From NCBI GenBank assembly GCA_003671275.1, contig QWPB01000108.1:24575-88574 (forward strand): a stretch of 64,000 bases of DNA. Reading direction: 5' to 3'. Both the position numbers and the translations under genes were made by a program. The DNA is from Planctomycetota bacterium. Its GTDB lineage: Bacteria > Planctomycetota > Planctomycetia > Planctomycetales > Planctomycetaceae. The notes under the pieces were generated by a model. The model had not been told where the DNA came from. It saw only the letters and a program-made list of their open reading frames with translations, and ran no database searches. Below are positions 25,155 through 35,900 of the stretch, piece after piece; positions within the stretch are counted from its first letter, which is position 1, and every line of letters begins with the position of its first letter.

Positions 25155-28100
25155 ATGTTGCATGATGCGACATTGAAATCGTTCCGATCCATCGGCTTTC
25201 GGGTATTGACCGTCATGGCCAGCCTCGGGATGTGCTTTCCCCTGCTGGCATACGGAGAAGATGCGCTGGGAGTGCGTGTGCCGGAGGGGTTCGAAGTCAC
25301 GCTCTATGCCGATGACGAATTGGCCCATGACATATACGCGATGACCATCGACGCTCAAGGGCGGATCGTGGTTTCCGGGGCCGGTTATGTGCGTGTGCTG
25401 ATTGACTCGGATCATGATGGGAAGGCCGATACCTTTTCGCAATTTTCCGATGAGCCCAAGTCCGGGGCCCAGGGGATGTACTTTCATGGCCGCGATCTGA
25501 TCTGCTTGGGCGATCAGGGGTTGCAGCGGTACACCGATAAAGACGCTGATGGCAAGGCCGATGGTCCGCCCCAGGTGTTTATCAAGCTGAACACGGGCGG
25601 CGAACACGATGCCCATGCGATCCGGAAAGGGCCGGACGGTTGGTGGTATCTGATCTGCGGCAACATGGCGGGTGTCAACGAGAAGTACAACTCGCTGCCA
25701 CATCCTCCGGTCAAGGTACCGCGCGCCGGGACGATGTTGCGGTTTTCTCCCGATCTGACCCAGGGCGAGATCATCGCCCATGGACTACGGAACGCCTATG
25801 ACTTTGACTTCAATGCCTTCGGCGATCTGTACACCTTTGATAGTGATGGGGAAAAGGAAATCACGTTGCCGTGGTATGAGCCGACCCGGCTGTACCATCT
25901 GGTTCCCGGGGCGGATTGCGGCTGGTTTTCGAAGAGCTACAAGCGGCCCGAGTATTTCCTCGACATGCCACCGGTGTTGAAGTCGTTTGGTCGCAGTTCA
26001 CCCACAGGATTGGTGACTTATCGCCATACGCAGTTTCCCGCCCAGTATCAGGGGGCACTGTTCGCGCTCGACTGGACGTACGGCCGCGTCTGGGCAATGC
26101 CCATGGAAGCCGACGGTTCGACATGGTCCACCCAGCCCATTGAGTTCATGACCGCTGTAGGCGAGCATGGTTTTGCTCCAACCGATGCCGACGTGGGCCC
26201 CGACGGATCGCTGTATGTCTGCGTTGGAGGCCGCGGAACGCGGGGGGCAGTTTACCGCGTTCGACGAGCGTCCCAGGAGCCCGCACGAATCCAGCCACCA
26301 GTCGGAACCCAGGAATCCGTTGATGAAAAACTCGCCCGTTGTCTGACCGCACCACAGCCATTGAGCAGCTGGTCGCGGGCCCAGTGGGAACCACTGGCCA
26401 AGGAACTGAAGGCTCCGGTTTTCGTGGAAGCAGCATTGGATGCCAGCCGGTCGCCTGCGGAACGGGTGCGGGCCATTGAAATTCTGACCGAGAAATTTGG
26501 CGGTCTTGACGCCGACATGCTGGCTCGAATGACGGAGTCGAATTCGACCGCTGTTAAGGCTCGGGCGGCCTGGTCACTGGGCCGGACCTCGCCCGCCACT
26601 CCCAGTACCGAGTACTTGCGAGCCTGCCTGATGGACAAGCAGCCGCTGGTCGTGCGGATGGCGCTGGAGTCGCTGGAAGCAGCCGATGACGAGATCCTCC
26701 AAGAACTGGCCCTGTCGATTGCCGCCCAATTGGCCAGCAATGACCGGCTGGTTCGGCAAACCGCGATCCGTGTTCTGTCGCGGGCTTCCGTCCCAACCTA
26801 CCACACCATCTCCGAAGAAGCTGTCAAACGCGGATGGCAGGCTGGTGTGTCGGTGGCGGTGGCCTTCACGAATCGACGGCAGACGATTCACTCCTACCCG
26901 ATCGGGATTGCTACTCGCATTCTGCAGCGGGATCACAGTGAGGCTCTCAAGCTGGAGGCCGCGCGGTTACTGCAGCTGGCGCTCGGGGATCTGCATGCCA
27001 CCGAGGGAACGATTCCCGAGACGTTCATCGGCTACACCAGTCGGACACAGCTGGCCCCCCACGCGGAAAAGCTGTCGGAACTCAATGCCGCGTTTTCCAG
27101 TTTCTATCCGAGTGGATTCGAGCTGGTCGATCTGGAAATTGAGCGAGCCATGGCGATGGCCCAGCCATCGGATCCCGTACTGCTGGAGAAATTGCTCTCG
27201 CAGATCGGGGATCAGTCCCACCCTGTCGCGGACATTCACCGGCTGATCGTGGCCTCGCGGTTAAAGATCACCCCCACCGAAGCCCAGCGCGTTCAGGTGG
27301 CCCAGTCGCTGGTTCGCCTGGAGGGGAAGATCAAGGCCCGCAGTCTGCCTCAGGACAGTGACTGGGATGACCGGATTTCGGAATTGTTTGCATCGCTGGT
27401 CGAACAGGACAACGAGCTGACAGCGGCCATGCTGGCCCAGCCGGAGTTTGGTCAACCGGGACATGTGATCTTTGCCTCGGAGTTCTTTGAGTCACAGTAT
27501 GCCACCCTGGCGAAGGCGTTTGTCGACAAGATTCAGGTTGACCCGAACTATGTCTGGTCGACCGATGTGATATTCCTGCTGGGGGGGAGTCCGGACGAAG
27601 CGCTGCGGGATCTGGTGCGAGGGCAGTTTGACAATTTTGCCCTCCGGAATGCCGTCCTGCTTTCGCTGTCCGAGAACCCCACAGATGTGGACCGGGACAA
27701 GTTCATTGCCGGACTGGAGAGTGCTCCAGTCGATGTGATGGCTGAGTGCGTGAAAGCCCTGCTACTGCTGCCCGGCAGTGATTCCGCTCTGGAAAATGTG
27801 GCATTGCTGCGGGCGTTTCGCAAGATGTCACCCGTTGATCAGGAACTGCTGGTACGCGATCAGCTCGAAGAGATTCTGCGGCGGAATCTGACGCAGAACT
27901 TTGGGTATCAGGCCGGACGTGAAGGAGATTCGCAGGTCGCCGTGGTCGAACAGTGGACCGCACACATTCAACAGACCTACCCGGAAGAGTTTGCCCGTCA
28001 GTCGGGGGACACGCAGCAGGGAATCGACGAGCTGCGGACATTCCTGACCCAGGTGAACTGGGAGCAGGGTAACCCGGCACGCGGGGAAGTGCTGTTTGCA

Positions 28101-28517
28101 CAACGGGCGTGTATCCAGTGTCATGGAAATCGGGCGGCATTGGGACCGGATCTGCATGGTGTGGCGACCCGTTTTTCACGTGAGGATCTGTTCACTGCGA
28201 TTGCCCTGCCGAATCGGGATGTGTCGCCGCGCTATCAGACGACTTTGATCGAGACGCAGGATGGCCGGATCTTCACGGGGATGAATGTTTACGAAGCGAT
28301 TGACGCCGTCGTCATTCGCAACGCGGCCAATCAGACCTTTCGCATCGAGATGGACCAGATTGAGACTCGGAAGACCCTGTCGAATTCATTGATGCCCACC
28401 GGGCTGCTCAAGGATCTGACCCCGTCCGATTATGCGGACCTGTACGCATTTTTGCGGTCGATGAGTGCTCCCGCAGTGCAGGCCGCCAGTAACGCCATCG
28501 AGGACCAGGTCGAGTAG
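25155..28517 (+). CDS. PVC-type heme-binding protein: beta-propeller, HEAT-like repeats and C-terminal CxxCH domain
   Basis: Secreted 1120-residue protein of the large planctomycete/verrucomicrobial group often labelled membrane-bound dehydrogenase. A signal peptide is followed by a propeller-like N-terminal part (about 40-370: FEVTLYADDELAHDIYAMTIDAQGRI, DADGKADGP, GEHDAHAIRKGPDGWWYLICGN). A long helical HEAT-like region runs from about 400 to 900 (AERVRAIEILTEKFGG, AVKARAAWSLGR, LVRQTAIRVLSRA). The C-terminal domain (about 960-1110) holds a c-type heme site, ACIQCHG near residue 986, then LGPDLHGVATRFSREDLF. Probably periplasmic or surface electron-transfer or sugar-oxidising protein; substrate unknown. 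The start at 25155 gives a long signal region; a later start is possible. Confidence 0.9.
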   Translation: MLHDATLKSFRSIGFRVLTVMASLGMCFPLLAYGEDALGVRVPEGFEVTLYADDELAHDIYAMTIDAQGRIVVSGAGYVRVLIDSDHDGKADTFSQFSDEPKSGAQGMYFHGRDLICLGDQGLQRYTDKDADGKADGPPQVFIKLNTGGEHDAHAIRKGPDGWWYLICGNMAGVNEKYNSLPHPPVKVPRAGTMLRFSPDLTQGEIIAHGLRNAYDFDFNAFGDLYTFDSDGEKEITLPWYEPTRLYHLVPGADCGWFSKSYKRPEYFLDMPPVLKSFGRSSPTGLVTYRHTQFPAQYQGALFALDWTYGRVWAMPMEADGSTWSTQPIEFMTAVGEHGFAPTDADVGPDGSLYVCVGGRGTRGAVYRVRRASQEPARIQPPVGTQESVDEKLARCLTAPQPLSSWSRAQWEPLAKELKAPVFVEAALDASRSPAERVRAIEILTEKFGGLDADMLARMTESNSTAVKARAAWSLGRTSPATPSTEYLRACLMDKQPLVVRMALESLEAADDEILQELALSIAAQLASNDRLVRQTAIRVLSRASVPTYHTISEEAVKRGWQAGVSVAVAFTNRRQTIHSYPIGIATRILQRDHSEALKLEAARLLQLALGDLHATEGTIPETFIGYTSRTQLAPHAEKLSELNAAFSSFYPSGFELVDLEIERAMAMAQPSDPVLLEKLLSQIGDQSHPVADIHRLIVASRLKITPTEAQRVQVAQSLVRLEGKIKARSLPQDSDWDDRISELFASLVEQDNELTAAMLAQPEFGQPGHVIFASEFFESQYATLAKAFVDKIQVDPNYVWSTDVIFLLGGSPDEALRDLVRGQFDNFALRNAVLLSLSENPTDVDRDKFIAGLESAPVDVMAECVKALLLLPGSDSALENVALLRAFRKMSPVDQELLVRDQLEEILRRNLTQNFGYQAGREGDSQVAVVEQWTAHIQQTYPEEFARQSGDTQQGIDELRTFLTQVNWEQGNPARGEVLFAQRACIQCHGNRAALGPDLHGVATRFSREDLFTAIALPNRDVSPRYQTTLIETQDGRIFTGMNVYEAIDAVVIRNAANQTFRIEMDQIETRKTLSNSLMPTGLLKDLTPSDYADLYAFLRSMSAPAVQAASNAIEDQVE

Positions 28518-28724
28518 GACAATGACTGGTGAGATGTACCGGGGTGTTCAGTTTTCGAACCCCAGTTTCATGGATTGAGTCGAAAACGAAACGTCGGTAG
28601 TCGACGGCTGGTGACGATCTTACCACCGTACTTTGAACAAGTTAGGAGTCTCTTTCCTTTCGGATGGACATCGTGGCGCAGTTTTTGCAGCCTTGGGAGA
28701 TGGCCGCCCAGAAGAACCCGCCTC

Positions 28725-28946
28725 ATGTCCACTTCCATTACACAGACCGAACGCATTCGCCGCTCTCTGACTCAGGGACGTGGCATGGATGGTGTTTTTG
28801 TCACCCTGCTGGGAATCGCAGGCGTTGTATTCATTGTTTTAGTGCTGGTGTTTGGCCTGCGTCGTGCGGAATCCAGGGCCAATGAAGCGGCCGACGAAAC
28901 CCACGTGGAAGCACCGGAAATTTCGTCCGATATCGGGACGTTGTAA
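28725..28946 (+). CDS. Small single-pass membrane protein
   Basis: Predicted 73-residue protein: a charged N-terminus (TQTERIRRSLTQGRGMDG), one membrane helix (VFVTLLGIAGVVFIVLVLVFGL) and an acidic tail (ETHVEAPEISSDIGTL). I recognise no family. The start at 28725 is chosen because upstream in-frame residues (from 28575) are basic and look non-coding. It lies 207 bases after the giant heme-protein gene on the same strand and could be a small membrane accessory of it, but that is only proximity. Confidence 0.5.
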   Translation: MSTSITQTERIRRSLTQGRGMDGVFVTLLGIAGVVFIVLVLVFGLRRAESRANEAADETHVEAPEISSDIGTL

Positions 28947-29045
28947 GTGCCGGAAGGCGTGAGGGGAGCGTGTCCGGGAGCGTGTCGCCGAATGGAAGCC
29001 CATTGAACTCTCGATGCATCCGGTAACGGGTGTCCGCCCACCGGC

Positions 29046-29708
29046 TCAGAATTCGTCGCCGGGCAGGTCAATGCTCCAGCGCCGAACCAGAGGGCAGGCC
29101 ATCTCCAACTGGTCACAGATTCGTGAGATGACGAAATCGATCAGATCCATCAGTGTCAGCGGCTGATGGTAAAACCCGGGCATCGCGGGCAAGACGATCC
29201 CTCCGGCTTCGGTAATCTTTCGCATGTTGTCCAACTGGATCAGGCCCAGCGGGGTCTCACGAGGGACCACGATCAGCTTACGGCGTTCCTTAAGGTGTAC
29301 ATCCGCCGCCCGCTGGATCAGGTTGGTGGACATCCCCTGAGCCACGGAGGCCAGTGTTCCCATCGAACAGGGACAGATTACCATCCCGCTGGTAGGGAAC
29401 GACCCGCTGGCGATTCCCGCCGAGTAGTCCTGGTAGCTGTGGACAATCAACGTTCCGGGCGGGACCGTGGGGGGGATGGCTTTTCGTTCCTGCCACCAAG
29501 GGAGGGACGCGGATCGTAACTTTTCGGCGGTGATTCCTCCGGCCAGGGAAAGTTGCAGTTCTACTTCGAAGACACGATGTGCGGCGGGGCTGGCGATCAG
29601 ATGGACGTGGCCCCCCTGAGCTAACAGCACTTCGACCAGCCGCACGCCATACGCCGCGCCACTGGCCCCCGTGAATGCCACGACAAACTGTTTGGTTGAT
29701 CCGCTCAT
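29046..29708 (-). CDS. ubiX: Flavin prenyltransferase UbiX
   Basis: Transfers a dimethylallyl group to FMN to make the prenylated flavin cofactor of UbiD-type decarboxylases. The start at 29708 (MSGSTKQFVVAFTGASGAAYGVRLVEVL) gives the standard glycine-rich FMN-binding N-terminus; the open frame upstream to 29816 is not conserved. Further blocks: GSFPTSGMVICPCSMGTLASVAQG, LIQRAADVHLKERRKLIVVPRETPL and LPAMPGFYHQPLT, all typical. At 220 aa it is full length. No ubiD or quinone-biosynthesis genes are in the window. Confidence 0.93.
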   Translation of the reverse strand: MSGSTKQFVVAFTGASGAAYGVRLVEVLLAQGGHVHLIASPAAHRVFEVELQLSLAGGITAEKLRSASLPWWQERKAIPPTVPPGTLIVHSYQDYSAGIASGSFPTSGMVICPCSMGTLASVAQGMSTNLIQRAADVHLKERRKLIVVPRETPLGLIQLDNMRKITEAGGIVLPAMPGFYHQPLTLMDLIDFVISRICDQLEMACPLVRRWSIDLPGDEF

Positions 29709-29875
29709 CCGCATCCCCACATTGTGGACTGATGCGGGATTATAGCAGCCCAACGGCGCGCTCCGCCGGGAAAAGGTACTGCCAAACGTTCCTGCGTGGA
29801 ACAAGATGGCCCACACTCACCCCGAGGACGGATCGTCGGGTGAACCATGCATTGCGGACGTACGTATTGGCGGCG

Positions 29876-32728
29876 CTATTTCGCGGCTGTTTCCGGTGCC
29901 GGGACGGGGTGCGGGAACTTGCTGACTTCCTGGCTGTTCTTGCCGTTCCAGATGCGAATCAGACCATCTTCGCCCGCAGTGATGACATAGGTCTCATCCC
30001 CCGAAGCGTAGACTGTGTACAGGTAGTCCGCCGAGCCCCCGAAGTTGCGGTAGTTGCTGCCATTGCTGGCGGTGTGGAACCGCACGTTCTTGTCGCCGCT
30101 CGCACTGACGATGTTATCAGAGACACCGATGTAGCTGATGGCGGTGACCTGCTTCGTCGAGTTCGTGATCGTGCGAATCTGTTCGCCGGTCTCGTAGTTC
30201 CAGACCTTAATCGCGTTGTCGGCCCCGGCACTGACGAGGTTGCTGCCATCCGACTTAAAGGCCACGCCCAGCACATGATTGGTGTGCCCTTCGAACGACC
30301 GCACGAACTTGCCGGACTCGACTTCGAAGACCTTCACGAACTTGTCCGCAGCTCCCGATACCAATAGTTTTCCATCCCGCGAGAATTCGACATCGTAGAC
30401 CGTATCGCTATGGGCATCGGCGATAGTCTTCTCAATGGCCCGGTTGGCCACATTCCATAGCAAGAGTTCGCCCGACCGCGACGGGTCGCCACCACCACTG
30501 ACCAACCGCGTCCCATCGGGGCTGAAGGCCAGGCACAACACGCGGTCCACATGCGGCGAGGCACTCAGATCGAGGGCGTTCTCAGGCTTCGAACCGAGCG
30601 TCGCGACGAGTTTCCACTGCGGCTTGATGTCCCATACTTGAGCGGTCTGATCGGCCCCGGCGGAGAGCAGGGCCCCACTGCCGAGGAACTTGAGCGATGC
30701 CACCGGAGCGGTATGCCCCGTGATCGTTTGTAGCGGAGTCCCGGTCTGGGCATGCCATAGGCGGATGGCGTGGTCATCGCCGGTCGTCACCAGCACTTGG
30801 CCATCAGCGGAGAGAGCCACCGAACGCTGCGGCTTGGGAGCCATCTGGGCTTGGGCCTTGGCGGCGTTGACGGCCTCTTCGGCCTTGGTGGCTTCGGTCT
30901 TGCGAACTTCGAGGCTGGCTTTCAACTCCTCCAACCGTTTCTTGGAGTTGTCGAGCGACTGCTGCGAGAGGACGATGGCCCGGTCGGCGGAGACCACGCC
31001 GTCCTTGGTCTGCTGCAGGGCATCGTTCTCTTTCTTAAGGGCGGCCGCCGCGTCTTCGCTGGCCTTCTTCAGACCCGCATCATCGGCCTTCGCAGCCAGG
31101 GCATCCGCCGCAGCTTTGGCTTTGGTCTCCGCTTCGGTGACTTTTTTCTGCTGTTCGACGACGGCCATTTCGGCCTTCGGCTTGGCTTCGTTGGCCTTCT
31201 TCAGCGAGTCCTCGCGACCGGTGATGTCCTTCTCGCCTTCTTTCACCGCGTTGTCGTTGAGGGTCACCTTGTTCTTGGCAACCGTCAGTTCGTCCGTGAG
31301 GAAAGCGGCCTGCCGATCGAGGAGCGGATCACCCTTCACTTCGCACTTCTGTTGATTGTTCCGCTGCCAGACGCGGGCGATGTTGTTCTCCGCGGAACCA
31401 GCTATGAACTGCCCATCCGCCGACACCGCCACTCCGCTGACCGGTGCTCCGAGATTTTGATTGAACTGCTGACCGCCGTTGTCGAGGTTCCACAACCGCA
31501 CAGTGCCGTCCGCACTGCCGGAGACGATCTCGTTGGAGGCCGTGAGCAACGTCAAATGGTTCACCGGCCCGCCGTGCCCCGCCAGTTCCTTGACCGGCAT
31601 CGGCGCCGGAGCGGCGGGATCGACCGCTGCGATCGGCGTGGCCCATAGACGGATCACATTGTCGGCGTGGCCCGCAATCAGTTGGGTGCTGTCCTTATTG
31701 AAGCTCAAAGCCGTGACCGGCTTGGGCATCGGCAGCTTGGCGATCAGCGATCCATCGGCCACGTTCCAGGTCCGCAGCGCGCTGTCGTCGGAGCCAGTCG
31801 CGACCATCTTGCCGTCCGGGCTAAAGGCTGCGGCCTTAACTGGGCCTTCGTGGCCAGTGAGAGTCGCCCCTGCCTGACCGCTTTGCAGGTTGAACAGCCG
31901 CACGGTGTTGTTGTTCAGGACCAAAGCCGTGAGCGTATCGTCGGCGGAAATCGCAGTGGAGACGATCGGGGCCCCCGGTTCGAGTTTGGCCGTGGCAGCG
32001 GTTGCCGAGCGTTCCCAGAGCTTGATTTCGCGGAAGCTGCCGGTGGCCAGCAGATTGCCATTCGGGCTGAAGGCCATCGAGTGAACGAAGTCGCGGTGCG
32101 AGGTGCCCGGCCCGTACAGCGGCTTCTCATCCTGAACAAGCGCCAGCAGCGACGGGTCGGTCAGGCGGGCGACCTCCTTCTGCTGCGGCAAGTCGTAGAT
32201 GAAGATGCGGTTGGCTCGACCGGCGGCGATGAACCGCTGATCCGGCGACACCGCCAAGCTGTAGACCGACGTGATCGTCTCTGGGATCGCCCGCCAGGCA
32301 ATGTCGCTGCCCGGGGGAGCGGCGGTGCCGGGAGTGGCCCCTTCCTCGATCCATTTGCGGAGGATGCCGACCTCGCGGGGGGTGAGCGGTTTGGCTTCCG
32401 CCTTATTCGGCGTCGGCGGCATCACCGGGTCTTCGGTCCGGGCGGCCAGCTTGTAGATTAAGCTCTCATCGGGTTTTCCGGCGACGACCGCTGTTCCGCT
32501 GGCTCCCCCCTTGAGGATCGCCGCCACGTTTTCGAGAACGAGGTCGCTCTCCTTGTTCGTGACGTTGTGACACGCCAGGCACTTCGCTTCGAGGATTGGG
32601 AAGACATCGACGAAGAACTCGACAGGACGTCCCAAGGCCGGATCGGCGGGTGCGATGGCCGTATCAGCGGCAAACACCGAGGTGGCCGCCGAGGAAGCAA
32701 GGATTGCAAGGAGAGAGGTGAATCGCAT
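29876..32728 (-). CDS. Exported cytochrome-WD40 protein with an internal coiled coil
   Basis: Large secreted protein (about 950 aa) combining a planctomycete cytochrome-c-like domain with WD40 propellers. A signal peptide (MRFTSLLAILASSAATSVFAA) precedes FPILEAKCLACHN, a CxxCH heme site near residue 50. Two blocks of WD repeats follow (GHEGPVKAAAFSPDGKMVATGSDD, GHTAPVASLKFLGSGALLSAGADQ, GHTNHVLGVAFKSDGSNLVSAGAD and others), at about 150-470 and 630-930. Between them, residues 475-630 form a charged Ala/Lys/Glu coiled coil that splits the propeller array. In-frame starts at 32740 and 32770 are alternatives. It is the last of three large same-strand genes (39187 to 29876), probably one transcription unit. 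Confidence 0.9.
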   Translation of the reverse strand: MRFTSLLAILASSAATSVFAADTAIAPADPALGRPVEFFVDVFPILEAKCLACHNVTNKESDLVLENVAAILKGGASGTAVVAGKPDESLIYKLAARTEDPVMPPTPNKAEAKPLTPREVGILRKWIEEGATPGTAAPPGSDIAWRAIPETITSVYSLAVSPDQRFIAAGRANRIFIYDLPQQKEVARLTDPSLLALVQDEKPLYGPGTSHRDFVHSMAFSPNGNLLATGSFREIKLWERSATAATAKLEPGAPIVSTAISADDTLTALVLNNNTVRLFNLQSGQAGATLTGHEGPVKAAAFSPDGKMVATGSDDSALRTWNVADGSLIAKLPMPKPVTALSFNKDSTQLIAGHADNVIRLWATPIAAVDPAAPAPMPVKELAGHGGPVNHLTLLTASNEIVSGSADGTVRLWNLDNGGQQFNQNLGAPVSGVAVSADGQFIAGSAENNIARVWQRNNQQKCEVKGDPLLDRQAAFLTDELTVAKNKVTLNDNAVKEGEKDITGREDSLKKANEAKPKAEMAVVEQQKKVTEAETKAKAAADALAAKADDAGLKKASEDAAAALKKENDALQQTKDGVVSADRAIVLSQQSLDNSKKRLEELKASLEVRKTEATKAEEAVNAAKAQAQMAPKPQRSVALSADGQVLVTTGDDHAIRLWHAQTGTPLQTITGHTAPVASLKFLGSGALLSAGADQTAQVWDIKPQWKLVATLGSKPENALDLSASPHVDRVLCLAFSPDGTRLVSGGGDPSRSGELLLWNVANRAIEKTIADAHSDTVYDVEFSRDGKLLVSGAADKFVKVFEVESGKFVRSFEGHTNHVLGVAFKSDGSNLVSAGADNAIKVWNYETGEQIRTITNSTKQVTAISYIGVSDNIVSASGDKNVRFHTASNGSNYRNFGGSADYLYTVYASGDETYVITAGEDGLIRIWNGKNSQEVSKFPHPVPAPETAAK

Positions 32729-32766
32729 GGCAGGAACCATTGAGGTGGGTGTGTGGCGAGCCTCTG

Positions 32767-32861
32767 GCATCCCTCCGGGATGCTCAAGATTGTGTGTGGT
32801 CTGAAACCGGTGGTGTCGCTTCGCTCAACCACCGGCTAATTTCTGTGATCCCTCCGGGATC
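32767..32861. repeat. Cluster of three short palindromes between the PPC and WD40 genes
   Basis: Three dyads lie in the 174-base intergenic space: 32767-32783 (gcatccctccgggatgc), 32807-32835 (arms ccggtggt and accaccgg around a gcttcgctc core) and 32847-32861 (gatccctccgggatc). The first and third share the core tccctccggga. The middle type is, from general knowledge, a frequent planctomycete intergenic element. They may form RNA hairpins within the operon transcript that protect or separate segments; no T-tract follows, so they are not classic terminators. Confidence 0.6.
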
Positions 32862-32902
32862 GTCTCTGGCTGATTGCTGAACGCTGATCGCTGACAGCTT
32901 CG

Positions 32903-35900
32903 TTACGGCGTCACGTTCACCGCGAGCGGAACTTCGACCAGGGCTTCGCCGCTGAAGTCGGCTTTGGCCCGGATCACCAGATTGACTTGCGCTCCGTCCT
33001 TGGCGTCCCCGGCGGCAGTGATCGTCAGCAGCCCCTCGTTCTGGTCGGCGGGGACGATGACATCGGCAGCGGCCACGCCGACGAGGCCGGGTTGGGCGGG
33101 CAACGAGAGGGTGACCACCCCCGCGAAGCCGTTCTGGCGGGTGATACCGACCTTCACTTCGAGCTTGTCCCCCTTCTTCAGGTTCCCGCTGTTGGGGACG
33201 TTGGGGGCCAGCTTCAGTGGGGCCGGTTTGACCACGAGGATCACGGGCACGGCGGGCGGAGTGAAGTTGATGTTGTTGGGTTTCGAGGCATTCGCCTGAT
33301 CGGTCGAGGCTTTTTCGGCGGCCTTGCGTTTGTCTTCGAGAGCCTTGGCGGCGTCCTGCTTTTCCTTCTCGCCTTTCTCGGCGCCGGCTTTGGCCTCTTG
33401 AGCGGCCTTGTCATCGGCGGTCGACTTCGTGACGAGTTCGTCCGCCTTTTTGAGGTTCTCGGTGGCGGTCGTCAGAGCCGTGGCCGCATCGGTGGCAGCC
33501 TTGGTGGCATCGGTTTTCGCCTTCTCCTTGGCCTCGGCGTCAGCCTTGGCCTTGTTGAGGGCCTCTTCCGCGGCGGTGAGGGCTTTCTTCTTCTCTTCGT
33601 TGGCGGCATCTCCCTCCGAGGCAGTCTTCGCGGCATCGAACGCCGCTTGAGCAGCCTTCACCGCTTCGGCAGCGGCGGTGGCCTGCTTCTCCGCTTCGGT
33701 TTGAGCGGTGGCGGATTTGTCGCTGGCGGCCTTATTGTCGTCCATCGCCTTCTTCATGGTCTGCTGATCGGCCTGCGACTTCTTCAGTGTTTCGGTTGCC
33801 TGGGTCGCTTTGGTCACCGCTTCGTTTTTGGCCTGAGTCGCGGGTGGTACGGCGTCGGCAGCGGTTTTGGCTTCGGCGGCGACCTTATCGAATTCGGCCT
33901 TGAGGCGGTCGGCCTTAGCCGGGTTACGGCGATAAGGAACCGGCGCGGTTGACGTTAACCACATCGAGTGGGTGCCCGGCAGGGCATTGTCCTTCACATA
34001 CAGCCGCCAAGTCGTCTCGGTCTGGTCCTTTTCAATGGCGATGTTCGGAGCGTCGATGTTGGCATTCGGTTTGGCTCCGGCGGCGTTAAGGGTCACCTTG
34101 TCGTTGAAGCCGTCCCGCTTCTCCAGCTTGACCGGAACGAGAACTTGCCGGCCCTGATGGACCTCCAGCTTGATCGGCTCGGCGACAATCTGAAACGGAG
34201 CGGTCTCCGCCAGGATCGAGATCGCGAACTCTTTGCGGATACGACCGACGGACGGGACGTTGTTGGCCCCGGTCCAGGCAATCTCGCCCGCCCGCACCGA
34301 GTGGGCGACTTCGCGAATACTGGCTGTGCTGGCCTGTGTGGCGGCAGCGGCGGCGGCCTTGAGGTCGGTGATCTTCTGCTGCACAGCGGCGAGGTCATCC
34401 TGGGCCTTTTTCTCGGCGGATTGCGCGGCTTCGAGAGCTGCCTTGGCCTTGTCACGGGCTTGGATCAGGCTCTGGTCGTCCGGCTTGGCCTTGAGGGCTT
34501 CTTCCGACTTGTTGAGGGCCTCTTGAGCGGGTGGGGTCTTCTTGGCCGCGTCGTCGACTGCCTTTTGCAGGTTCGCGATCGGTTTCTCGGCTTCCGGGAT
34601 AGCTGCATTGGCAGCCACCACAGCCCGGGCGAGTCGAGGGTCTTCAATCTTGGCTTTGCCTTCGATGCGGAACTTGTTCCAGCCCTCAGCGGCGTCGGCC
34701 TTCGACCGGAAGGTCAACATTCCTAGCGGCATGCCATCGGGGATCGTGGTTCCGCTGCATTCGACTCCCGCTGGGAGATCAAGGGCCAGCACATCGATCG
34801 GCCCCGTGAACCCATCACGGCGGAAGGCGATGACGTGCATCGCGAAGGTGTCGCCCTTCCGCATGGCCATCGACCAGGCTGCTCCGGCGGTCGGCGAAGC
34901 AGGGAGGGCCACGAGTCGGAAGTCCGGTTGATCGGCTCGGATACTGAGCCGGTAGACGTTCGCCGCCGATCCTCGCGATTCGCCGAACCGATCGCGAATT
35001 GTAATGCGGTATTTGCCGTCGGCGGGGACTTCCAACCGCTGGACCGGGTCATCGCTGCGAACATCGTATTGATTGGCCAGCGGATTGGTCGGTTCATCGT
35101 CGGGAGCGGCGACCCGCTGAATCGTCTCTTTGCCTTGTGCATCCACGTTGATGCGGTCGATCGTTACGTAGGGATCGACCGTCTGGCCGAGTCGCTGGCC
35201 ATACGCTTCGATGTAGAGAACCTCCTTGGCGTGGGCATCGATAAAGTAAGTATCCACATCGCGCGGATCGGAGAATTGTCCCACCACTTCGCTTGGCACA
35301 GGGATGTTTTTGCCTGGAACCGGGGCATTGTTCGGCTCGGTCTCCATTATGACGGGAGCCTGAGCGATCCCGATCGAGACTGCATTACTCGGCCCGGCGG
35401 GGCTCGGCAAGCGATAGCTGAAGGCATCTGTCGCCGCCATCAAAGATGTCGTTCGATCTTCGAGCTGCAACGTACTGGCATCTCCGGGGACCGCGATATC
35501 GATGTCAAGCTTGTCCAACTGCGTCTTGTAGCCAGGGACAGCCACGCGTTGACCTCCGGGCAGGTTATAACCGAATAAAGAGAACTTCGCGGTCTGCCCC
35601 GCCGTGCCGGAAGGGGGATAGACGAACTCCACATACGGAGCGGTGTGGACATCCAGACGGTAGAAGTGCTCGTTGCCTCCTCGGAAGGCCCCATCGTGCA
35701 GCTTGAGCAAATAGTCCCCGTTGGCTGGAACATCGAATACCAGTACGGGGTCCGAAGCTCCATTGCCCCGCAGCGCAGACAACCGCCGTCGAGATGAGAC
35801 ATCGTGAATTTCGATGATGGGGTGTAGCTTCGAATCGATCCGATCGGAGGAAATCTCAATGACCAGTCGCTGACCGGCTGTGGCTGCGAACTTGAAGAGG

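Noticed and set aside
32987..34726. Gly/Leu-rich plus-strand open frames opposite the PPC protein
   Set aside because: Mirror of Ala/Lys coiled-coil codons; low complexity is an antisense artefact.
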